From positions 1 through 64,000 of the forward strand of contig JADJAG010000007.1 in NCBI GenBank assembly GCA_016704325.1: a stretch of 64,000 nt of DNA, read 5' to 3'. The stretch comes from Chitinophagaceae bacterium (GTDB lineage Bacteria; Bacteroidota; Bacteroidia; Chitinophagales; UBA10324). This document shows, piece after piece, positions 9,401-17,641 of this stretch. How positions within the stretch are numbered: position 1 is the stretch's first letter; each line of letters starts with the position of its first letter. Below the pieces are notes generated by a model. It did no database searches, had not been told where the DNA came from, and saw nothing but the letters and a program-made list of their open reading frames with translations. The translations under genes and the position numbers were made by a program.

Positions 9401-9961
9401 GTCTGAACTATGATTTTATTGATTTTTTGATTGACTATGATTTTTATTTGGTTTCATCACTCTTTTAAATTGTAAGGAGGTATTTCCGAAATTTAAGAGC
9501 AAACCAATTTCAAGACCATACGCCTCAAGATAATTGATCGCCTGCGCCAGGTGAACATTTTCTAAGGCAACAACTGCCTTTAATTCAACCATTACTTTCC
9601 CCTCTACAAAAAAATCCACTCTTCTCGTCCCCACGTGTTCGCCTTTATAATTAAGCTCCATTTCGTGTTCCCTGCTAAATTCCAGACCTTGTTGCGACAT
9701 TTCAATTGCCAGGCATCTTTGATACACCAGTTCCTGAAATCCATTACCCATAATACGATGCACTTCCATTGCACAACCAATTATTTTCCCTGTCAAATCA
9801 GATAGAGGATATTCCTGCTTAATCATAGTATTCCTTTTAATCATTTAAAATCACAATTCAGACAACTTTTGCGCAACAAACCCAGATTCCAATTGATGCC
9901 TAACGGAATATTCTTGCCTAATCATAGTATTCATGCAATCATTTAAAATCATAGTTCAGAC
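9401..9961 (-). mobile_element. Full-length (561-bp) GxxExxY element, unit 3
   Basis: Starts with GTCTGAACTATGATT (9401-9415) and ends with AATCATAGTTCAGAC (9947-9961). It contains the 142-aa gene on the minus strand. The right end is internally duplicated: a degenerate end AATCACAATTCAGAC at 9849-9863 is followed by about 98 bp and then the exact end. A 13-nt spacer (9962-9974) leads to unit 4. Confidence 0.75.
9416..9844 (-). CDS. GxxExxY family protein (PDDEXK_3-like), copy 1
   Basis: A 142-aa protein of the GxxExxY family, which resembles PD-(D/E)XK nucleases. The name-giving motif is GFQELVY (after HRIMGN), followed by RRVDFFVEGK and VELKAV, where the Asp and the ExK pair are the expected nuclease core. 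The second Met (MIKQEYPL, 9826) is an equally likely start. The C-terminal tail (about KNHSQSKNQ) is encoded inside the element's terminal repeat, so gene and repeat end are fused. Copy 2 at 9990-10418 differs at only three residues. The molecular function of the family is not established; nuclease activity is inference from the motif. Confidence 0.8.
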   Translation of the reverse strand: MIKRNTMIKQEYPLSDLTGKIIGCAMEVHRIMGNGFQELVYQRCLAIEMSQQGLEFSREHEMELNYKGEHVGTRRVDFFVEGKVMVELKAVVALENVHLAQAINYLEAYGLEIGLLLNFGNTSLQFKRVMKPNKNHSQSKNQ

Positions 9962-9974
9962 AACTTCTTAAATC

Positions 9975-10535
9975 GTCTGAACTATGATTTTATTGATTTT
10001 TTGATTGACTATGATTTTTATTTGGTTTCATCACTCTTTTAAATTGTAAGGAGGTATTTCCGAAATTTAAGAGCAAACCAATTTCAAGACCATACGCCTC
10101 CAGATAATTGATCGCCTGTGCCAGGTGAACATTTTCTAACTGAACAACTGCCTTTAATTCAACCATTACTTTCCCCTCTACAAAAAAATCCACTCTTCTC
10201 GTCCCCACATGTTCACCTTTGTAATTAAGCTCCATTTCGTGTTCCCTGCTAAATTCCAGACCTTGTTGCGACATTTCAATTGCCAGGCATCTTTGATACA
10301 CCACTTCCTGAAATCCATTACCCATAATACGATGCACTTCTATTGCACAACCAATTATTTTCCCGGTCAAATCAGATAGCGGATATTCCTGCTTAATCAT
10401 AGTATTCCTTTTAATCATTTAAAATCACAGTTCAGACATCTTTTACGCAACAAACCCAGATTCCAATTGCTGCCTAACGGAATATTCTTGCCTAATCATA
10501 GTGTTCATGCAATCATTTAAAATCATAGTTCAGAC
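9975..10535 (-). mobile_element. Full-length (561-bp) GxxExxY element, unit 4
   Basis: Same length and structure as unit 3, with ends at 9975-9989 and 10521-10535 and the same duplicated right end (degenerate copy near 10423-10437). The array stops here: the sequence after 10535 (GACTTCCGCATCC) no longer matches the 13-nt spacer well. Confidence 0.75.
9990..10418 (-). CDS. GxxExxY family protein (PDDEXK_3-like), copy 2
   Basis: 142 aa. It differs from the protein at 9416-9844 at three positions I can see (for example GCAIEV for GCAMEV, QEVVY for QELVY, VQLEN for VALEN), and the DNA also shows silent changes (for example CATGTTCACC for CGTGTTCGCC). This points to a recent duplication with coding constraint on the protein. 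The GxxExxY motif, RRVDFF and VELKAV are all intact. The alternative start is the second Met (MIKQEYPL). Confidence 0.8.
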   Translation of the reverse strand: MIKRNTMIKQEYPLSDLTGKIIGCAIEVHRIMGNGFQEVVYQRCLAIEMSQQGLEFSREHEMELNYKGEHVGTRRVDFFVEGKVMVELKAVVQLENVHLAQAINYLEAYGLEIGLLLNFGNTSLQFKRVMKPNKNHSQSKNQ

Positions 10536-10796
10536 GACTTCCGCATCCAACACTTCATATAGCAACTGTAAATAAAATCTGATTCCTTAAAGTAAGTCTA
10601 AGATAGAGTTCTGCATTTCGAATTTGATAAAGCGTTCTGGAAAACTTTGATTAACCATAGGTTTTTCTGAGGTAGCAACACACTACCTACGAAGCCACAA
10701 AAAGGCACAGGCGCAAGGTGCCCCATTTGTCCCAAAGGGATCCCAATGGGAAGGTAGCCACGGGGGTGACTTTGAAGTTTTTGAAGCACTCTGCCT

Positions 10797-10877
10797 GTTA
10801 GAATTTTTAATCCGGTAAGTGTTTCACTAATAAATGCTTCCGGATCATTCAGTGGCTACCAATAGCTTTCGAACGTT
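10797..10877 (+). repeat. Direct repeat flanking the GxxExxY array, right copy
   Basis: Related to 8853-8934: GTTAGAATTTTTAATCC, then CGGATCATTCAGTGGCTACC and AATAGCTTTCGAACGTT. Same orientation as the left copy. Confidence 0.65.
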
Positions 10878-10935
10878 GTGATGTAAAGGGTAGTAGAAGA
10901 AAAGAAGAATTAAAGTTCCACTGCTCAGTAAGCCC

Positions 10936-10955
10936 GATTACAAATCAGGCCTAAC
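10936..10955 (-). repeat. REP-like repeat end
   Basis: GATTACAAATCAGGCCTAAC is the inverse of a sequence closely matching the terminal repeats at 23767 and 24247 (GTTAGTCYGGATTTGTAAT). It can form a small stem with the preceding GCCC. It may be a solo end of the same repeat family. Confidence 0.5.
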
Positions 10956-10995
10956 AGGATTAATATTTGCTTTCGATTGTTATATTTGATTCACC

Positions 10996-13785
10996 ATGGC
11001 CTCCAAAAGAGTACAACCCTTTCAGTTTACTAACGAATTAGCTGATTTTAAAAAGTATCTTGAAAGCGATGCCAACGAAGATGCAAAGAGACCTTTATTG
11101 TATCCGCTTTTTAAAACACTTTTTAAGGAGAAATTTAAAATTGAATCTGATGCTTGTGGAGCTGATGTATATGCAGAAGGTCAGGTATTAGTAGAAAGTA
11201 AAAGCGAACAATCACAATGGTTGGAGGGCTTTTACCAGGCACTACATTACCATAAAAGATATGGACTTGCTTATAATACCATCATCGTAATTGCTCATAA
11301 GTTTATAGCAATATGGAAAGTGGATAAACTTCCTGAATTTGTTGTGATTCAGTCACACTCTGCTAATGCTCACAAAGCACCCAATGAAATAGGAAAGGCA
11401 CTCGCCCGTATTACTCAGAAAGCAACCCGGACAGAAATCAGAACAAAGGCTTTCTATTGGCTCGACTCAAAGGAATTAGAAGCCAATATTTTCAGCGGAG
11501 GTAAAAGTTTAACTATTGAGGTTAATGAAGTGCTCAAGATACTTCGTAACCTCGACAGCGACCGGCTACAGGTTAACACCCATAATTTCATAGCTACCAT
11601 TGAGCGGATGAAAAGTTTTTTTGAAAAGCCCATTGATGCCGTTCATGCCTTTTATACTATAGTTGCTTATTGGGATATTACATCAACAGTTTCTTACAAC
11701 GAAAGCACTGAAACTGTTTTTGTAGTTGGATTTAAAGGAAGCCGGAACAGTGAAGCAGTAAAAGTAGCCCCAAGGTATTTTAACGACTTCAGGCGTTTTA
11801 TTGAAACGCAATATATTTTTACCAATGAGGGAAGCGGTATAACTGCAGACTACTATTTCAGCAGGTTTGATGAAGTGATGGCACTGATTGATCCGGAATA
11901 TGTAAAGCAACACGGTATCTTTTTTACGAATGGCAACCTGAGCAAGTTTGCGCTTTGGTTTGCGAAGTATCATTTTCCCGGAAACATCAATGAAAACTAC
12001 ATTGTATTTGATCCTGCCGGTGGTTCGGGAAATTTGGTTTCGAGCTGGAGGGGAAAGCTAAAACATAAAATAATTTCAGAGTTGCAGCCGGATTTGCTGC
12101 GTACTATTGAGCGGCGTATGAAAGTAGATCCCTTTCACGTGGAGACAGGGTTTACTATAATTCCAAAAACTTCGGAGAACCGAGGCTTGAATTTTTTAGA
12201 CCGAAGTGCAGCTGATTATTTAAGTGAATTGAAAAGTGAATTAGGTAAGAAAAATATTACACTTGACAAACCACTTGCTTTTTTATTGAATCCGCCATAT
12301 AAAAACACGGATGAAAATGTAAAGGAACGTGAGAAAAGTGAAGCTGAATACATTATTGACCCTTCCATACTGGCACTTACCGGTGAAGATGCAGGTAAAG
12401 AGCGCTACCTCGCTTTTCTCGGTCAGATATTAAACATCTCGAAACTTCAACATGGAGAGAATAATGAATTGAAGCCAGTAGTGATGATTTTTACTCCCAC
12501 ATCATGGTTGATTCCCAGGCCAACGTATCAGGCCTTTCGCAAAAAATGGGATCAGTATTTCAAATTTCATAGTGGATTTATTATCACCAGTAATGAATGG
12601 TTTAAGATCGAGGGCAAGTGGCCGCTTGCTTTTACTATATGGATGTATGAAAAACCGAAGGAAGGACAAGAGGAAATAACAAATGCAGTAAAGGTTTATG
12701 ATTTAGCTAATCTTAAGAAAGCTGATCTTAATATCAATTGGAATAGAGAAGATGAAAGAATAAATAGTGAATTGAATGATATTCTGGAAAAAGCAAAAAT
12801 TATCAAAACTGATTTATCGCGGGGAAACATTCAGAATTCGGCGGAGCAATCCATGTACGATTTTAAAAGGGATCCAACCAAAGCTGAAAAGAAATCAAAT
12901 TCAATTTTTGGAGGCTTACCATTAAAGGACGAGAGAAGAGGCAATAAGAAGACTTATGGTATTTCAAACTCTTCTGTTATTGGTTACATGGACGATTTGA
13001 CCCCTGTACGAATTAAAGCAACTGATGAAAGAAGATTTATTGAATCAAAGCAATCTGTTTGGTTTAGATTGGATAGTGTTTTTAAAGACATTAACAAAGC
13101 AAAATGCTTTAACGGACCCACGGACAATAGAAGTTATTGTGGTTATGATTTAAAATCTTCAAAAGCAACCTATTCTTGGTTTGCTATAGCAAAAGCATTG
13201 AATGGTATTTATCCTCTCTGGGCGAATCAACTTGATATTTGGTCGCCTAAAGTAAAACCATCATTAGAGCATGATTGGTATTCCCTCTGCTTTGCTTTTG
13301 TATTGGCAGAAAACAGGTGTGTAGTCACAAAGTTTGAAAAGGATAATCCGATAAAAGGAGCGCCGGAAGTATTTGTAGATAATCCGCTTTGTCCAACGAA
13401 TAGGGAAAGTTTTTGGTCATCAACGCTTGAACCTTATATACTTGCAGACAACGCAGAAAAGGAAAAAGGATCGGGCGCTGTTAAACAATCATCATCACTT
13501 TTATTAATTGATAAAATCAAGGAACTTTATACCCATTGGAATTTCAAATATTGCCAGGGACAGTTTAAATACAACGTACCCTTGCAGGATGAGCCTTACT
13601 TTAAATACTTTGATTACGCTCCTTTTCTTACACCCTATTCCGGTTTAATACAAATAAAGAAATACGGTGAAATAGAAGGGTTAAAAGATTTGCAGGATTT
13701 CTTTGGAGAGATCAGCGAATTGTCAAAGAAGGTGAAAGAAGAGATTTACAGAATGCTTACTGTGGAATTTGAATACTTCGGGTGA
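10996..13785 (+). CDS. PD-(D/E)XK nuclease / N6-adenine methyltransferase fusion (type IIG-like restriction-modification)
   Basis: A 929-aa protein. Residues 57-69 read D..(9)..ESK after a helical start, a plausible PD-(D/E)XK core (D57, E67, K69). A helical linker leads to an N6-adenine methyltransferase domain with DPAGGSGN (339-346, SAM motif I) and NPPY (432-435, motif IV). The remaining 490 residues include a long variable region (about 540-720) and a C-terminal half that could hold target recognition. The size and order fit single-chain type IIG enzymes that cut and modify. No separate R, M or S gene is adjacent. The gene is long and intact, unlike several neighbours. It could be a methyltransferase only, if the N-terminal core is inactive. 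Confidence 0.75.
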   Translation: MASKRVQPFQFTNELADFKKYLESDANEDAKRPLLYPLFKTLFKEKFKIESDACGADVYAEGQVLVESKSEQSQWLEGFYQALHYHKRYGLAYNTIIVIAHKFIAIWKVDKLPEFVVIQSHSANAHKAPNEIGKALARITQKATRTEIRTKAFYWLDSKELEANIFSGGKSLTIEVNEVLKILRNLDSDRLQVNTHNFIATIERMKSFFEKPIDAVHAFYTIVAYWDITSTVSYNESTETVFVVGFKGSRNSEAVKVAPRYFNDFRRFIETQYIFTNEGSGITADYYFSRFDEVMALIDPEYVKQHGIFFTNGNLSKFALWFAKYHFPGNINENYIVFDPAGGSGNLVSSWRGKLKHKIISELQPDLLRTIERRMKVDPFHVETGFTIIPKTSENRGLNFLDRSAADYLSELKSELGKKNITLDKPLAFLLNPPYKNTDENVKEREKSEAEYIIDPSILALTGEDAGKERYLAFLGQILNISKLQHGENNELKPVVMIFTPTSWLIPRPTYQAFRKKWDQYFKFHSGFIITSNEWFKIEGKWPLAFTIWMYEKPKEGQEEITNAVKVYDLANLKKADLNINWNREDERINSELNDILEKAKIIKTDLSRGNIQNSAEQSMYDFKRDPTKAEKKSNSIFGGLPLKDERRGNKKTYGISNSSVIGYMDDLTPVRIKATDERRFIESKQSVWFRLDSVFKDINKAKCFNGPTDNRSYCGYDLKSSKATYSWFAIAKALNGIYPLWANQLDIWSPKVKPSLEHDWYSLCFAFVLAENRCVVTKFEKDNPIKGAPEVFVDNPLCPTNRESFWSSTLEPYILADNAEKEKGSGAVKQSSSLLLIDKIKELYTHWNFKYCQGQFKYNVPLQDEPYFKYFDYAPFLTPYSGLIQIKKYGEIEGLKDLQDFFGEISELSKKVKEEIYRMLTVEFEYFG

Positions 13786-14426
13786 TTTTAAAAAAAAGGA
13801 TTTCGATACTTGCAATTAGTTAAATTTGAATTTATTACGCAAACCCTAAAGACATGAGAACTCATTTCTACTCCTCCGTTCTTTCTGATGAACATTTGTA
13901 GAAGATTCGCAGGGTAGTATTAGTATCACTTCGAATCATCTTTAAATCATTTTTTCGGCAACATTGTTAAACGCTGGTCGCTTGGAAGTTTAAATGCCAG
14001 ATCTTATTCGCACTTAGTGATTCTGAAACTTCCGGCAAGAAAGCGAAATTGAAATACTTTGGTCAGAAAGCCCGGATTGCAAAGTTGTGCCTGTGATTTT
14101 TCAAGTGCACCATTACTCGCTGGCATAACTATACATAAAACTGGAATAAATTGCTTTTATAATTTATCAAGTAAGAATCAGTCGTATTTTGTATATAATT
14201 TTATTTGGAAAGTTTGAATTGCATAGAACTTTAATTACATTTGATTGCTCACTTTGAAAATCTACTGGGTTTGACTCTATGCATTTGATATTATGTGCAC
14301 TTGAAAACTAAGTTGTTGTGCTTTGGACAAGAATTGAGTGAATTGGTTTTTTTGCAGAAATTGCTTAGCACTGTTTATTTCCCTAATAAATTGTAAGACG
14401 ACGATGGACTTGAAAAATCACACATT
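13786..14426. other. 640-bp intergenic region, no gene seen
   Basis: A-T-rich, with stops in all frames and no ORF of note. It separates the restriction-like gene from the beta-helix cluster and should hold the promoter of that cluster, but I cannot point to a convincing -33/-7 pair. No repeats are recognised. Confidence 0.5.
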
Positions 14427-15500
14427 ATGAATAAAAACTACATCATCATTATTTGTTTGTTTTTAATAAGCCGATTATCAATAGCACAGAATTTGGTTAC
14501 TGTCCACCATAACGGCCAGCCAAGTTTCTATTCACAAGTTACTGATGCAGTATCAAATGCTCAAAGTGGTGATACAATCTATATTCCGGGAGGAACATAT
14601 CCAATTGGTGATTTGGAAATTAGAAAGGAACTGCACATTTATGGCATTGGACATAATCCAGATTCATCTAAAGCGACTGCATTCACTATTTTGAGTGGAG
14701 GATTAATAATTGGAACGGGATCGGATAATCTAGAAGTGATTGGAATCAAGTTAATTCCAAGCGGATCAGGCTCTTTTGGAGGATCAATTGTTATTGGAGA
14801 ATATCCGGAGTTGGATTCCACTAAAGTAAGTGGTATCAAAATTAGCAGGTGTTTTCTAACATCAATTTCATTTGACAATCCATACGGTCTTAGTGATAGA
14901 TTTAGAGACAATATTATTTGTGAAAATGTTGTTAGTGTAATTGATGGTGGAGGCTTTGCAGGGAATGATGGCAATATTTTTTCTAACAACATTATAAGTA
15001 CGTATATTAATAATGTTAGCGCAGGCAACATAATTTCAAACAATATATTTCTCAATAATTATCCACAGAATGCCATAATTAATATATATCAATCGGTCAT
15101 TCAAAACAATATTGTCTTGACTCCGTGTTGTTATAATGATAATGGCTATAACCAAAATAATTTTATTAGCAATAATCTTTTTGTAAATACCAGTAATAAT
15201 TTTGTTAGCCCTACAAATATTTTGCAGGAGAACATTTACTCTCAGGACCAATTATCAATTTTCATTAACCAAAGTGGTTCCAGCTTTGATTATTCTCACG
15301 ATTATCACCTCAAATTAACCTCACCTGGCAAAAATGCTGGAGCCGATGGAACAGACGTAGGTATTTATGGTGGGCTTTATCCTTGGAAAGAGGGAAGCAT
15401 TCCTACCAACCCTCACATTCAATCCAAAATAATTAGCAGTAATACTGATGCCTCTGGTAATTTACCAGTGAATATAAAAGTAGCAGCCCAAGATCACTAA
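14427..15500 (+). CDS. Secreted right-handed beta-helix protein, paralogue 1
   Basis: 357 aa with a clear signal peptide (cleavage near SIAQ-N, residue 21). An SGDTIYIPGGTYP segment opens the helix, followed by KELHIYGIGHNPDSS and many short NNIxxN/SNNIF turns that form a parallel beta-helix. The C-terminal signature GADGTDVGIYGG..PW, then NPHIQSK and NIKVAAQDH, is shared with three other proteins in this cluster. It has no T9SS domain and no catalytic residues that I can assign. It is first of three tandem copies spaced 14-21 bp apart, probably one transcript with the metalloprotease. Carbohydrate binding or surface display is a guess. Confidence 0.75.
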   Translation: MNKNYIIIICLFLISRLSIAQNLVTVHHNGQPSFYSQVTDAVSNAQSGDTIYIPGGTYPIGDLEIRKELHIYGIGHNPDSSKATAFTILSGGLIIGTGSDNLEVIGIKLIPSGSGSFGGSIVIGEYPELDSTKVSGIKISRCFLTSISFDNPYGLSDRFRDNIICENVVSVIDGGGFAGNDGNIFSNNIISTYINNVSAGNIISNNIFLNNYPQNAIINIYQSVIQNNIVLTPCCYNDNGYNQNNFISNNLFVNTSNNFVSPTNILQENIYSQDQLSIFINQSGSSFDYSHDYHLKLTSPGKNAGADGTDVGIYGGLYPWKEGSIPTNPHIQSKIISSNTDASGNLPVNIKVAAQDH

Positions 15501-15520
15501 TCATTTTTTGAAAGTTGACC

Positions 15521-16549
15521 ATGAAACGAATTTTACTATTTGCATTGATATGTTCCTTTTTTAAAATCACGAATGGCCAGGCTGTATTTGCAGTGGAATC
15601 AGGAACAAATACGGTATTTTATAGCAATCTTGATGCTGCAATTATTAATGCAATTGCGGGAGCCACAATATATCTTCCTGCCGGAACCTACACTTTAGAA
15701 GCCACCGACGCTATTAATCTTCACAAAGAACTCCACTTTATAGGAGTGGGGTACCATCCTGATTCCACATTGGCCACGGGAATAAGTAGGATCACAAATT
15801 ACTTTGCTTTCTATACTGGTTCTGATAATAGTTCAATCATTGGTATTGATATAGATGCAATATTAATGGTTACCAATGTCCAAAATATATTTATCAGCAG
15901 GTGTAAAATTACATCTTTGTCATTTTTTGGAGGTCCTGATGCAAATAGCAAGATAATCTTGTCAGAATGTGTTGTTTTGAATTCGATTACTGCTAATAAC
16001 ACTGGCAATATTTCAGATTGTGTTGTTATTTCAAATAACTCAATATTCCAAGGGCAAATTGCTTACTTAAATGATAGCCAGTTTGTTAATTGCATTTTTT
16101 TATACAAACCAGAGTCCCCTTCGCCACTAATTTTAGTAAATAAGAATTCTGTTTTTCAGAATTCCATTTTTATCGGTGATAATTCGAATATAAATGGTTG
16201 CGTAGGTTGTAATAATCAATTTATTAACAACCTTTTTGTTAATTCAAATCCGCAATTGTATGGTGATATCGATTTAAACAATATTAAGGGAATACTTGCC
16301 TCCGATATTTTTGTTAGTCAATCGGGAAATACTTACAACTATAAACATGATTATCACTTAAAACCCACTTGTCTTGGTAATGATGCAGGGTCTGATGGAA
16401 CCGATGTTGGAATATTTGGATCCATTACACCATTTAAAGTTGGGGGGCTACCTGTAAATCCTCATGTTGCCCTAAAACAAATAGGTTCCTCAACTGATCA
16501 GAATGGTAAGCTTCCTTTAAATATTAAAATAGTTGCACAAGATCATTGA
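15521..16549 (+). CDS. Secreted right-handed beta-helix protein, paralogue 2
   Basis: 342 aa from the ATG at 15521 (a TTG six bases upstream extends the frame to 15515). It has a signal peptide ending near TNGQA. It shares the architecture of paralogue 1: GATIYLPAGTY, KELHFIGVGYHPDS, then beta-helix turns, and the terminal GSDGTDVGIFG, NPHVALK, NIKIVAQDH. It contains a short cysteine-bearing turn (CVGC). It is more diverged from the others than they are from each other by eye. Same operon-like run. Confidence 0.75.
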   Translation: MKRILLFALICSFFKITNGQAVFAVESGTNTVFYSNLDAAIINAIAGATIYLPAGTYTLEATDAINLHKELHFIGVGYHPDSTLATGISRITNYFAFYTGSDNSSIIGIDIDAILMVTNVQNIFISRCKITSLSFFGGPDANSKIILSECVVLNSITANNTGNISDCVVISNNSIFQGQIAYLNDSQFVNCIFLYKPESPSPLILVNKNSVFQNSIFIGDNSNINGCVGCNNQFINNLFVNSNPQLYGDIDLNNIKGILASDIFVSQSGNTYNYKHDYHLKPTCLGNDAGSDGTDVGIFGSITPFKVGGLPVNPHVALKQIGSSTDQNGKLPLNIKIVAQDH

Positions 16550-16570
16550 GCATATCAAAATACATCAATT

Positions 16571-17623
16571 ATGAAAATTATTATAGTCTTTGTAAGCCTT
16601 TCTTTGCTGACTGATTCAACAATGGCACAGCAATTAATAGCATTGCATCATTCTGGACAAGCATTATTTTATACTGATTTTGTAACCGCAGTGAATGCGG
16701 CTCAAAGTGGGGATACTGTTTATGTTCCAGGTTTCTCTTATTCTAATACTGCTGTAAGCATCAATAAGGAAATCCATATTATTGGTGTAGGCCACGATCC
16801 AGACTCGACTCTGGCGACATCATTTACCTACCTGAATGGCTCCATTAACTTTACTGCAGGCTCGGATTACTCAACTATTGAAGGGGTAAGAATTAACGGA
16901 GGAATATTTTTTGGATCCTACACTGGAGAAAATGCACCGGTAAATAGTATCACGATTAGACGATGTTACATGATAACATGTGATTTTATGCAATACTATG
17001 ACCAAAACTACCAGTATCACCCTAATGAAAGTCAATATATACTATTTGAGAATAATATTATTAGTGGGTTTGTTAACGGTGGATATTCACATAATAATGG
17101 TTTTTACAATAATATTATTTTAGGTGCGATGTTTTATTTTTCGGACAATAATATCTTTAGAAACAATATATTCTATAGTCAAGGGAGTTGCTATTATTGG
17201 ACGAGTTCTTGCGCAATGTCCGCAATTACTAATTGTATGTTTGAGAATAATATATTCTTATCCGCACAGCAAATTCCATATGGAATTACTGGCGGTTTAT
17301 TTAACAATAACATTTTTGTGCAGGGCATGCCAACAGGTGCTATTGGATCAAATAATCTTATTAATCAACCTCAATTTGAAATTTTTACCATGTATTCTAA
17401 TTCACTAGACGTTTACAGTGAAGACTATCATCTAAATGCTTTATCTGTAGGGAATAGTGCTGGCACAGACGGAACAGACATTGGAATTTATGGAGGAGCA
17501 TTTCCCTGGAAAGAGGGTAGTGTTCCTGCAAATCCTCATATACAAACTAAGAATTTAGGATATTCAACAGATCAGAATGGGAATTTTCCTATAAACATTA
17601 AAGTAGCGGCGCAGGATCAATAA
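16571..17623 (+). CDS. Secreted right-handed beta-helix protein, paralogue 3
   Basis: 350 aa with a signal peptide ending near TMAQQ. SGDTVYVPGFSY, KEIHIIGVGHDPDS and a run of NNIF/NNII turns are followed by the family end GTDGTDIGIYGGAFPW, NPHIQTK, NIKVAAQDQ. The next gene, an M4 metalloprotease, starts 18 bp after its stop, suggesting co-transcription. Confidence 0.75.
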   Translation: MKIIIVFVSLSLLTDSTMAQQLIALHHSGQALFYTDFVTAVNAAQSGDTVYVPGFSYSNTAVSINKEIHIIGVGHDPDSTLATSFTYLNGSINFTAGSDYSTIEGVRINGGIFFGSYTGENAPVNSITIRRCYMITCDFMQYYDQNYQYHPNESQYILFENNIISGFVNGGYSHNNGFYNNIILGAMFYFSDNNIFRNNIFYSQGSCYYWTSSCAMSAITNCMFENNIFLSAQQIPYGITGGLFNNNIFVQGMPTGAIGSNNLINQPQFEIFTMYSNSLDVYSEDYHLNALSVGNSAGTDGTDIGIYGGAFPWKEGSVPANPHIQTKNLGYSTDQNGNFPINIKVAAQDQ

Positions 17624-17641
17624 TTTAAAAGATAAATTCTT

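Larger units (their letters stand above)
10536..10995. other. Intergenic stretch with small palindromes
   Basis: No convincing gene. It holds GGTAG-CAACACA-CTACC (a small hairpin near 10672-10688), a G/C-rich segment with CCAAAGGGATCCCAATGGG near 10734-10752, the right flanking direct repeat (10797-10877) and a REP-like end at 10936-10955. The restriction-modification-like gene starts at its right edge. Confidence 0.5.

Noticed and set aside
8989..10535. CRISPR array reading of the regularly spaced repeats
   Set aside because: Units are 206-574 bp apart with coding sequence between and inverse ends, not short repeats and unique spacers.
10598..10789. 63-aa minus-strand reading frame in the intergenic stretch after the array
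   Set aside because: It has no homology that I can recognise and lies over the palindromic G/C-rich segment; repeat structure explains it.
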